Program-made: the position numbers and the translations under genes | The notes under the pieces: model-generated | Seen by the model: the letters and a program-made list of their open reading frames with translations, nothing else | Databases searched by the model: none | What the model was told of the DNA's origin: nothing | From: JAFAGX01 sp035501575 | GTDB lineage: Bacteria; Acidobacteriota; Terriglobia; Terriglobales; Acidobacteriaceae | Assembly: GCA_035501575.1 (NCBI GenBank) | Contig: DATJVZ010000197.1 | Location: forward strand, 1-5,182 | Direction of reading: 5' to 3' | DNA: 5,182 bases | In this document: positions 1-5,182 of the stretch, in pieces | Layout of the letters: each line of letters begins with the position of its first letter | Numbering within the stretch: position 1 is the stretch's first letter

Positions 1-2
1 CC

Positions 3-521
3 ACGCCGAACGATTGGTCGAGCGATGGCAAAACCCTTCTGTATCATCGCGGGTTTCCCGGAGTCGCCTCGATCTGGGCCTTACCGCTCGAAGGCGAGCG
101 CAAACCGTATATGGTCTCGCCGCGCGGCATGTGGGGGCGTCTTTCTCCCAATCAGCATTGGCTGGCCTACCAGTCAGCCCAATCCGGCATGATCGAGATC
201 TATGTGGTGGCGTTCGGCGGCGGGGAAGGCAAGTGGCAGGTGTCCGCCAACGGCGGACAATCCGCACAATGGAGCAAAGACGGCAAGGAGCTCTACTACT
301 TTGACGGAACACAGTCGCTAATCGCCGTGCCGGTCCAGGACAGCGGGGGCGCGTTGCAGCTCGGCTCGCCTCAAGCCCTGGTCAATCGCTGGACCGTACT
401 GTCCTTTCCGTTCTTCGATGTCTCTGCCGACGGCAAGAAGATTTTGCTGGAACAGATTTCCCAGCAGGTCAGCCAGTCGGTGACGGTGGTCTCCAATTTT
501 GTCGAAGGCTTGGAAAAGTAG
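3..521 (+). CDS. C-terminal part of a PD40/WD40-like beta-propeller protein, probably the sensor half of a serine/threonine kinase (5' end outside window)
   Basis: The reading frame is open from the left edge, and 172 residues are visible before the TAG at 519-521. It shows successive PD40/TolB-like propeller blades. Each has the SxDGKxLxY or SPNxxWLAY signature followed by an IWALPLEG or IYVVAFGG strand: blade one at visible residues 4-33, a second at about 42-70, a third at about 75-100 (WSKDGKELYYF). It closes with FDVSADGKKILL and a final strand, VTVVSNFVEGLEK. This ending, with GKWQVSANGG before the third blade, is typical of acidobacterial proteins in which a Ser/Thr kinase domain is followed by a transmembrane helix and a periplasmic propeller. 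The kinase domain is not in the window, so that part is inference. A stand-alone TolB-like propeller or a propeller fused to a DNA-binding domain is also possible. The first in-frame ATG (111) is internal and not a true start. Confidence 0.85.
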   Translation, partial: TPNDWSSDGKTLLYHRGFPGVASIWALPLEGERKPYMVSPRGMWGRLSPNQHWLAYQSAQSGMIEIYVVAFGGGEGKWQVSANGGQSAQWSKDGKELYYFDGTQSLIAVPVQDSGGALQLGSPQALVNRWTVLSFPFFDVSADGKKILLEQISQQVSQSVTVVSNFVEGLEK

Positions 522-523
522 AC

Positions 524-551
524 GACAACGACTCGCGTTTGAGTCATTGTC
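524..551 (+). terminator. Hairpin directly after the propeller gene, candidate terminator or mRNA 3' stabiliser
   Basis: GACAACGACTC (524-534) pairs with GAGTCATTGTC (541-551) across a six-base loop. The stem has 11 positions with one C-A mismatch, and it begins three bases after the stop codon. No T-tract follows, so it is not a textbook intrinsic terminator. Its placement makes transcript-end formation or protection the likeliest role. Confidence 0.5.
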
Positions 552-569
552 CATCCGCCGGAAGAAGGT

Positions 570-638
570 GCACCCCCAGAATGTAGATGGCGTCGAGGTC
601 GCGATCTTTAGCGCTGTGGATGTCGTGGTCCATACCGT
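570..638 (+). pseudogene. Relic fragment of an amidohydrolase gene (metal-site core)
   Basis: These 69 bases match 3254-3322 inside the downstream amidohydrolase gene with six substitutions (at 588, 608, 614, 621, 625 and 629) and no gaps. In the matching frame it reads HPQNVDGVEVAI, then F-S-A-V-D-V-V-V-H-T-V, against S-S-G-V-D-V-L-A-H-T-V in the intact gene. Four changes alter the amino acid (S to F, G to A, L to V, A to V) and two are silent. Both metal-binding His codons survive. Similarity stops abruptly after 638; upstream, only an 8-base match (560-567 with 3218-3225) is visible and may be chance. No start codon, signal peptide or remaining barrel is present, so it cannot be a working enzyme. 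It is either a partial duplication of the downstream gene or the last remnant of a deleted paralogue. Confidence 0.8.
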
Positions 639-686
639 AGCTGGCGGCATAGAATGTCGCCACGATCTCGAAAATTTAACAGAGCT

Positions 687-693
687 GGAGAGG
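687..693 (+). promoter_or_regulatory. Ribosome binding site of the Sel1-repeat gene
   Basis: GGAGAGG lies just upstream of two consecutive ATG codons at 695 and 698. Measured from the GGAG core, the spacing is 4 bases to the first ATG and 7 to the second, so translation may really start at 698. The difference is one methionine. Confidence 0.6.
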
Positions 694-694
694 T

Positions 695-1987
695 ATGATG
701 CGCCGGGCACCACTGCTTGGAACTCTTCTGTTGCTGGTGGCGCCGTTGCCGAGCTTCGGGGCGGGATGCGAGGCGTTTGTTGGCGAATGGCATTGGTTTA
801 CCAACCACAGGGTGACGATAAAGGCCGATCACTCCCTTCTCTACGACGGACAGCCGTCGGGCAGGTGGGAGTGTAGCAACGGCCAAATCGCGAAATTGTA
901 CTGGAATGCCGGTTTTGTGGACTCCATCCAGGTTACGGGCGACCAGATTTTTGGCAAGAACCAGCAGGGGATTCAAATTACAGCGTCGCGGAATCCGGCG
1001 GCAACTTCAGTCCAGGTTCCCGCTCCCTCTTCTCCCTCTCATTCTCAGTCGCCTACTCCCTCTGTAGCGCCGGCCGGAACACTGCCTGACCCGGGACTGG
1101 CGCCGACTGTCCTCTCTGGACCTTTGCCGAAGCTTCAGTCAACGCCAGCGCTGCCCCCAGGAGCCCGGCTGACGTCGCACGGATGCATTCGGCGCGGAGA
1201 AATTCTGGATTGCCCGTCGCCCGACAAGATGACGAATATTCCCGGGCACCCGGACCCACGGCAGGCCCCCGTTGCCGACCCCGAGCAGGTGGCCACGCAG
1301 ATTCCCGCCAATTTGTCAGCCCAGCAGTTGTATGACATGGCGGAAAAGTATGAGCAGGAGCATAAGGATGCGCCGGCTGGCGGCTATTTCTGGAAGTGCG
1401 CGAATATGAACGATTCCCGCTGCCAGACCGCACTGGGTCTTATGTACCTGGACGGAAGAGGCGTGCCGCAAGACCTGCGGAAGGCGGTTGCCTATGTTGG
1501 GCGCGCAGCCAATGCGGGGCATAGCATAGCAGCCTACCAGGAGGGCGTATGGTACGAGGATGGGGATATTTTCCCCATGGATATGCGAAAAGCCATGGGC
1601 TGGTATATGAAAAGCGCGAACCAGGGTTTCTATAGGGGACAGAGGCGCGTTGGCTTAGCCTACGAAATCGGCGAGGTGGTTCCTCGTAACCGCCAGACTG
1701 CCGTCTACTGGCTGATGCAGGCAGCCAAACAGGGTGATGGCCAATCGCATTGGATCGCAGACTGGCTAATGGCGCCATCAACCCCGCCGTTTGCCAGCTA
1801 CGACGCCCTCTGGGCCTACGTCAATCAGAAAATGACCAACTATATCAACTGTGGAGCTACGGCGACCCAGAGTTGCGTGCCGTCGTCGCACCGGGACCAC
1901 GGCGTTGCCGGAGATTCGACCAGCTGCGCTGCTATGGGTGGGAGCTGGCATAACGGTTCTGGGGTCACGCCCGGAAGATGCAACTGA
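695..1987 (+). CDS. Exported Sel1-repeat (TPR-like) protein with unassigned N-terminal domain
   Basis: The protein has 430 residues. Residues 1-24 form a signal peptide: MMRR, then a leucine-rich core, then PSFGAG. A cysteine follows at 25, but the preceding residues G-A-G fit a lipobox poorly. Residues 25-99 form a small beta-rich domain (VGEWHWFTNHRVTI, GRWEC, LYWNAGFVDS, GDQIFGKNQQGI) that I cannot name. Residues about 100-200 are a Pro/Ser-rich linker with C164 and C173. Sel1-like repeats follow: a degenerate one at about 209-241, then 242-276 (ALGLMYLDGRGVPQD, KAVAYVGRAANAG), 277-313 (KAMGWYMKSANQG) and 314-350 (VGLAYEIGEVVPRN, YWLMQAAKQGD). The tail holds C386, C394, C411 and C429. Ten cysteines after the signal peptide fit disulfide bonding outside the cytoplasm. 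Sel1 repeats are protein-interaction scaffolds, so a periplasmic or surface binding role is inferred; no catalytic motif is seen. It appears to be a single-gene unit. Confidence 0.88.
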   Translation: MMRRAPLLGTLLLLVAPLPSFGAGCEAFVGEWHWFTNHRVTIKADHSLLYDGQPSGRWECSNGQIAKLYWNAGFVDSIQVTGDQIFGKNQQGIQITASRNPAATSVQVPAPSSPSHSQSPTPSVAPAGTLPDPGLAPTVLSGPLPKLQSTPALPPGARLTSHGCIRRGEILDCPSPDKMTNIPGHPDPRQAPVADPEQVATQIPANLSAQQLYDMAEKYEQEHKDAPAGGYFWKCANMNDSRCQTALGLMYLDGRGVPQDLRKAVAYVGRAANAGHSIAAYQEGVWYEDGDIFPMDMRKAMGWYMKSANQGFYRGQRRVGLAYEIGEVVPRNRQTAVYWLMQAAKQGDGQSHWIADWLMAPSTPPFASYDALWAYVNQKMTNYINCGATATQSCVPSSHRDHGVAGDSTSCAAMGGSWHNGSGVTPGRCN

Positions 1988-2183
1988 CTTGCGCGGCGTG
2001 CCACCTACTGTGCTTTACTTGCCAAGGTCTTGCGAACGAGGCTGTTTGAACCGCAGTTTCGAACGATGCAGTTCCTGAGCATCGAGTTCTCCCTGATCCC
2101 AACCCGTGTTCCGATTGTCAGGCGAGCTGTTCTGTTGCTAGTACTAACTCTCATAGCGGTCCGCCAAAGATGGGCAATGCGAT
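1988..2183. other. Non-coding stretch after the Sel1 gene, with one hairpin
   Basis: I see no convincing gene here. The plus-strand frame running from 2030 to 2377 has no Shine-Dalgarno sequence, is rich in Arg, Pro and Cys, and overlaps the better minus-strand candidate. The only structure is a hairpin at 2064-2084, with stem CGATGC/GCATCG and a nine-base loop. Beyond a two-base bulge it can be extended by GAA (2061-2063) pairing with TTC (2087-2089). It lies 76 bases after the stop codon and has no T-tract, so a terminator role is only possible. Confidence 0.45.
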
Positions 2184-2375
2184 TCAGGCGGCCCGGGGAA
2201 TGGATGCATCTATCGTGCCGTCGTCCTCAGATGCCTGCTCCGTTGAGTAAGAGCGTAAGCACACCAGGTAGCAAATGCCGTGGTGGCTCCATTCCTTGCG
2301 CAAGGCGAATAGAAATCTCAGGTAGAAAGCGGTGCTTAGTGCGGACAGTGCCGCCATGGAGATGGCTACAAGCAT
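2184..2375 (-). CDS. Probable small single-pass membrane protein, function unknown
   Basis: Reading the minus strand from ATG at 2375-2373 to the stop at 2186-2184 gives 63 residues. Residues 1-23 are hydrophobic (MLVAISMAALSALSTAFYL onward) and long enough for one membrane helix. A basic stretch (RFLFALRKEW) follows, then a short soluble tail with an acidic patch (EDDG) ending in IPRAA. The positive residues after the helix suggest a cytoplasmic C-terminus. I chose this start because GGAG (minus strand, 2385-2382) lies six bases upstream. The same frame stays open to an ATG at 2459, which would give 91 residues, but that start has no ribosome binding site and adds an unlikely N-terminus. The sequence recalls short hypothetical proteins of Acidobacteriota with an RFLxALxKE motif after one helix; that recollection is unverified. 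It is divergent from the amidohydrolase gene. It may still be a chance ORF. Confidence 0.45.
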   Translation of the reverse strand: MLVAISMAALSALSTAFYLRFLFALRKEWSHHGICYLVCLRSYSTEQASEDDGTIDASIPRAA

Positions 2376-2381
2376 AACGAA

Positions 2382-2385
2382 CTCC
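2382..2385 (-). promoter_or_regulatory. Shine-Dalgarno sequence deciding the start of the small membrane ORF
   Basis: GGAG on the minus strand sits six bases before the ATG at 2375-2373, ideal spacing. The upstream in-frame ATGs at 2420 and 2459 lack such a motif. Confidence 0.4.
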
Positions 2386-2501
2386 AACAACTCACCTTTG
2401 CCCACGCCTCTCGATTGCATTGGAGAACGATTCGCGTGAAGACGGCATAAAAGGTTCATAAGGAATTCGTAAAAGTTCGCGCCCTGATTCGATACAGCAT
2501 C

Positions 2502-2505
2502 GGAG
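2502..2505 (+). promoter_or_regulatory. Shine-Dalgarno sequence of the amidohydrolase gene
   Basis: GGAG lies five bases before ATG 2511. The alternative in-frame ATG at 2553 has only a weak GCGGAA upstream, although it would give a more conventional signal peptide. The bases just upstream (about 2446-2475) are AT-rich and could hold the promoter, but I see no clear -35/-10 pair. Confidence 0.45.
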
Positions 2506-2510
2506 TCGCA

Positions 2511-3788
2511 ATGGAAACGGTCCTTCTGCCCAAGTCGTATAGTGCGGAATCTATGCGAATCCGTTTGCTTTTCATTCTGAGTTTGGTCTTGGTTACGAAT
2601 GGCCTGTGCCAGGGTTCTGACCTGGCGCTGACTGGTGCAAAGATTTATCCCTCACCCTCCGAGCCACCCATCGATAATGGCGTAGTTCTGGTTCATGATG
2701 GGCAGATTCTTGCCGTCGGGCCGGCCTCGACGATCAAAATCCCGCGCACAACTACCGTCCTGAACTGCCAAGGTCTCACCGTCACGGCGGGCTTCTGGAA
2801 CAGTCACGTTCACGTCTTTACCCCGGGCCTGCTCGATGCTCGCGACTCGAGCGCCAAGGAACTCAATGCGCAACTGGAAACCATGTTCAACCATTGGGGT
2901 TTCACCACGGTGTTTGACATCTCCTCCGTGCTCGACAACACTCTCGCGCTGCGCAGTCGGATTGAGAGCGGCGAGCTGCGCGGCCCGCGCATTCTCACGG
3001 TCGGCGAGCCCATATGGACGATTGAACCGGCCTACGCCCGTGATTTCCTGGCAAAAAACCACATCTCCATAGCGCACATTGAAACCCCGGAGCAGGCGGT
3101 CGCTCTGGTGCGCGATCATGCCGCTAAGGGCGCGAACGGAATCAAGCTGTTTACCGGGTCCTACCAGGGCCAGGGGAAGGTTGCGCTCTTGCCTGTGGCC
3201 GTCGCCAAGGCTGCGGTGGAAGAAGCGCATCGACACGGCATGCCGGTCTTCGCGCACCCCCAGAATGTAGACGGCGTCGAGGTCGCGATCTCTAGCGGTG
3301 TGGACGTCCTGGCCCATACCGTCCCCCAATCACCACCCTGGACTCCGGACTTCATTTTGCGGTTACAACGGGCGCAGCTGGCTTTGATACCAACCCTGAC
3401 CCTATTCGATTTCGAAGCGCGCAAGGAGCACGACTCCGACCCGGAGCGAGAGGCCTGGATCGCTAAGATGGTTGCCGAACTGCGGGCTTACTCCCAAGCG
3501 GGCGGCGAGATTCTATTTGGGACGGATGTCGGCTATATCGACCACTATGACACCACCATGGAATTCACTCTCATGTCCCAAGCAGGCATGAATTATCGCG
3601 ACATCCTTGCCTCCCTCACTACCAATCCAGCCCAAAGGTTCGCGCGTTCGGACCGCACAGGCCGCATCGCGAAAGGGGCGGACGCCGACCTGGTCGTGCT
3701 AGACGCGGATCCTGCACAGGACATCACGGCATTTGCCAAGGTGCACTACACGATCCGCAAGGGAAACTTCATCTACCAGGAACAGTGA
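2511..3788 (+). CDS. Exported metal-dependent amidohydrolase, imidazolonepropionase-like (COG1228 type)
   Basis: The protein has 425 residues, normal for the family. A signal peptide is seen at about 16-35 (RIRLLFILSLVLVTNG). ATG 2511 has the better ribosome binding site, while ATG 2553 (residue 15) would give a shorter, more typical leader. An N-terminal composite beta domain (NGVVLVHDGQILAVGP) precedes the TIM barrel. The metal ligands are all present: H99 and H101 in GFWNSHVHV, K212 in GIKLF (the position of the carboxylated lysine), H249 in FAHPQN, H269 in VLAHTV, and D339 in LFGTDVG. The C-terminus returns to the beta domain with GRIAKGADADLVVLDADP. Relatives hydrolyse cyclic amides or dipeptides such as Xaa-Arg and Xaa-Pro; the substrate here cannot be read from the sequence. 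The export signal points to action in the periplasm. The usual Asp before the HxH motif is Asn-Ser here, seen in part of the family. Residues 249-271 are the source, or sister, of the relic at 570-638. Confidence 0.92.
   Translation: METVLLPKSYSAESMRIRLLFILSLVLVTNGLCQGSDLALTGAKIYPSPSEPPIDNGVVLVHDGQILAVGPASTIKIPRTTTVLNCQGLTVTAGFWNSHVHVFTPGLLDARDSSAKELNAQLETMFNHWGFTTVFDISSVLDNTLALRSRIESGELRGPRILTVGEPIWTIEPAYARDFLAKNHISIAHIETPEQAVALVRDHAAKGANGIKLFTGSYQGQGKVALLPVAVAKAAVEEAHRHGMPVFAHPQNVDGVEVAISSGVDVLAHTVPQSPPWTPDFILRLQRAQLALIPTLTLFDFEARKEHDSDPEREAWIAKMVAELRAYSQAGGEILFGTDVGYIDHYDTTMEFTLMSQAGMNYRDILASLTTNPAQRFARSDRTGRIAKGADADLVVLDADPAQDITAFAKVHYTIRKGNFIYQEQ
3254..3322 (+). repeat. Intact partner of the 69-bp direct repeat, inside the amidohydrolase gene
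   Basis: This segment encodes the end of one barrel strand and all of the next, including metal ligands H249 and H269. It is in the same orientation as the relic at 570-638 and 2,684 bases away, so the two form a diverged direct repeat (63 of 69 positions identical). The repeat flanks the Sel1 gene, the small minus-strand ORF and the first half of the amidohydrolase gene. Confidence 0.8.
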
Positions 3789-3844
3789 ACTCCTCGAAGG
3801 TAAGGTTACAAGGCTAGAAGCCTGCTTCTTGAGGGAGAACCGGC

Positions 3845-3878
3845 CAAGTTGCTCCCAAAATCAACTTGCCTCGCAAGT
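3845..3878. terminator. Overlapping hairpins between convergent genes, possible bidirectional terminator
   Basis: CAAGTTG (3845-3851) pairs perfectly with CAACTTG (3862-3868) around a ten-base loop. Part of the same right arm, ACTTGC (3864-3869), can instead pair with GCAAGT (3873-3878) around a three-base loop, so the two stems exclude each other. A smaller hairpin, AGAAG/CTTCT, lies upstream at about 3818-3831. The site is in the 104-base spacer between two genes that run into each other, where termination is needed on both strands. No T-tract is present on either strand, which keeps confidence low. Confidence 0.4.
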
Positions 3879-3892
3879 CTGAGGCCACGAGC

Positions 3893-5182
3893 TTATGCGC
3901 TGCGAGCGACCTCATAAAGGTACTCGACGAAGGAGCGCACCGCGCCGTCCATGCCTTGCACTTTTTCGCTTTTCGACTCAATGACGTAGTACTCGTCCGG
4001 CGCGTGGGCTCCGTTGCCGTGTCCCATGCCGAAATGTCCGGCGGCGAGAAGCAGGGGTTCGTCGGTAAAGACGTAGCCGGGCCATGAGCCGGCGCTTCGT
4101 GGCAGCACGATCGGATCGATGCCGCCCCGTTTGTACACGGCAGTCTGCGCCAGAATCAGAGCGGCATTGGCCGATGTGCTGTTGGGGTTGTATCCGCCTG
4201 TCATATTCACTTCGATGTCGCCGAATCCGCGTTTGGCTAGATGCGCTTTTAGAGCCGCCAGAGCTTCGCTGGCCTGCATATTGGGGACAAGGCGCATATC
4301 AATCTTGGCCACCGCACGGTGCGGCAGAATGGTCTTCCCGCCCGGACCGGTGTAGCCGCCCAGCAAGCCCTCGATGTTGACGGTCGGCCGCGACATCAGC
4401 AGTTCAAGCGCTTCCTGCCAGCTGACGTCGTGCACCCAGTGCTCGACCCCCATCTGCCGCTTGGCCAGGTTTTCGTCCAGCCGCTGCGCGGCGCTGGCGA
4501 CCAAAGCCTTTTCGGCCGGCGACATCGGGCGCGCCTTGTCGGCGAAACCTTCGATGACCGGGTCGTTGCCATCCGAAGAGACGAGCGTCGTCAGCGCTTC
4601 GACCAGATGCCATGCCGGACTGTCGACGCGCGCCTTATTGCTGGAGTGAATATCGTGCCTAGGACCCCGACCCCATCGCTCTCCGCTCGATACCAGCTCG
4701 AGTTCCACCACGCCCTTCGCCCCCAGCGTCATGACGACCGTCCCATCGAGATCCTGTTCGGCGGACGGCATGAAAATTCCAACGCACGGCTTCAGAGCGG
4801 CCATCACTTCGGGACGACGCACAATCTGGGGAAAATGCGGCGAGCCGATTTCCTCTTCGCCTTCGGCGACCAGTACCAAGTTTACGGGCGGCTTCCGGCC
4901 CTGGGCACGAATCGCACCGAGCGCCGCCAGGAACGACGCTTCCGGTCCTTTCTGATTCACCGCGCCTCGGCCCACGAGCACCGTTCCGAGGCCCGGCTTT
5001 TCGACCAGCGCAGCCGCCCAGGGCGGTGAGGACCATTCTGTCGGATCCGCCTGCTTCACGTCGTACATGAAGTACAGTCCGAGCGTCTTGGGAGCTCCGG
5101 CGTCGAGCGTGGCAAAAATTCCCGGCTGACCCTCGGTGGGAATTCTCGTGACTTGACCGAAGCCGGCTTCGCGAAGGAATCG
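3893..5182 (-). CDS. M20-family metallopeptidase-like protein with altered metal ligands (N-terminus outside window)
   Basis: The frame is open from the right edge (5182) to TAA at 3895-3893, showing 429 residues. The first in-frame ATG (5068) is internal, because good M20 sequence continues upstream of it. The M20 landmarks in order are: LYFMYDV with PTEWSSPPW, GRGAVNQKGP, EGEEEIGSPHF with the two catalytic/metal glutamates, the dimerisation-domain entry HDIHSS, LPHRAVAKIDMRLVP, and GAHAPDEY near the C-terminus holding the last metal-ligand His (codon 4006-4004). Compared with the carnosinase/CNDP type, the metal His of HxD is Met (codon 5068-5066), the bridging Asp of GRGAxDDKG is Asn (codon 4957-4955), and the region of the second Asp reads MPSAEQD. 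The neighbouring motifs are very well kept, so this looks like a distinct subfamily, not a decaying gene. The reaction may be peptide or amide hydrolysis with a changed metal site, or a non-classical one. A signal peptide, if any, lies outside the window. Confidence 0.88.
   Translation of the reverse strand, partial: RFLREAGFGQVTRIPTEGQPGIFATLDAGAPKTLGLYFMYDVKQADPTEWSSPPWAAALVEKPGLGTVLVGRGAVNQKGPEASFLAALGAIRAQGRKPPVNLVLVAEGEEEIGSPHFPQIVRRPEVMAALKPCVGIFMPSAEQDLDGTVVMTLGAKGVVELELVSSGERWGRGPRHDIHSSNKARVDSPAWHLVEALTTLVSSDGNDPVIEGFADKARPMSPAEKALVASAAQRLDENLAKRQMGVEHWVHDVSWQEALELLMSRPTVNIEGLLGGYTGPGGKTILPHRAVAKIDMRLVPNMQASEALAALKAHLAKRGFGDIEVNMTGGYNPNSTSANAALILAQTAVYKRGGIDPIVLPRSAGSWPGYVFTDEPLLLAAGHFGMGHGNGAHAPDEYYVIESKSEKVQGMDGAVRSFVEYLYEVARSA

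Noticed and set aside
767..769. Lipoprotein attachment at Cys25 of the Sel1 protein
   Set aside because: The residues before the Cys are G-A-G, with no Leu/Val/Ile at -3, so a lipobox is not convincing. Ordinary signal peptidase cleavage is more likely.
499..876. Plus-strand ORF of 125 codons spanning the relic and the start of the Sel1 gene
   Set aside because: It begins inside the propeller gene, contains the decayed fragment, then becomes an out-of-frame reading of the Sel1 gene. No ribosome binding site or coherent domain.
2139..2146. Palindrome TAGTACTA as a possible operator
   Set aside because: Eight bases only, not close to a gene start, and expected by chance.
2030..2377. Plus-strand ORF of 115 codons in the gap
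   Set aside because: Arg/Pro/Cys-rich composition, no ribosome binding site, no recognisable motif, and it overlaps the better minus-strand candidate.
2652..3329. Minus-strand ORF of 225 codons antisense to the amidohydrolase
   Set aside because: Shadow of a GC-rich coding frame; low-complexity charged composition, while the opposite strand carries all family motifs.
4319..5029. Plus-strand ORF of 236 codons antisense to the M20 gene
   Set aside because: Arg/His-rich shadow frame with no motifs; the minus strand has clear M20 sequence throughout.
1..5182. Mobile element, CRISPR array, tRNA or rRNA
   Set aside because: No transposase, terminal inverted repeats, regularly spaced repeats or RNA gene signatures were seen on either strand.

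Overview
The window looks like a piece of a GC-rich chromosome from the phylum Acidobacteriota. This is inferred from gene style, not from any marker gene: the C-terminal beta-propeller resembles those fused to serine/threonine kinases that abound in that phylum, and it sits beside an exported metal-dependent amidohydrolase and an M20-type hydrolase. There is no rRNA, tRNA, CRISPR array, transposase or phage gene.

Layout, left to right. Positions 3-521 (+) are the 3' end of a PD40/WD40-like beta-propeller gene, closed by a strong hairpin directly after its stop codon. The next 170 bases hold no intact gene but contain a 69-bp relic, about 91% identical to the metal-site core of the amidohydrolase gene 2.7 kb downstream. 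Positions 695-1987 (+) encode an exported Sel1-repeat protein with an unassigned N-terminal domain and a cysteine-containing tail. A 523-bp gap follows. Its left part holds only a hairpin. Its right part carries a probable small membrane protein on the minus strand (2184-2375), divergent from the next gene. Positions 2511-3788 (+) encode an exported imidazolonepropionase-like amidohydrolase with a complete set of metal ligands. A 104-bp convergent spacer with overlapping hairpins separates it from a minus-strand M20-family protein (3893 to beyond 5182) in which several canonical metal ligands are replaced.

No tight operon is visible, since the genes are spaced apart and point in different directions. 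The amidohydrolase and the M20 protein are both hydrolase-fold enzymes of the kind that attack amide or peptide bonds, but the sequence shows no shared pathway. The main points of interest are the relic duplication, the altered M20 metal site, the small minus-strand membrane ORF, and the unnamed N-terminal domain of the Sel1 protein.
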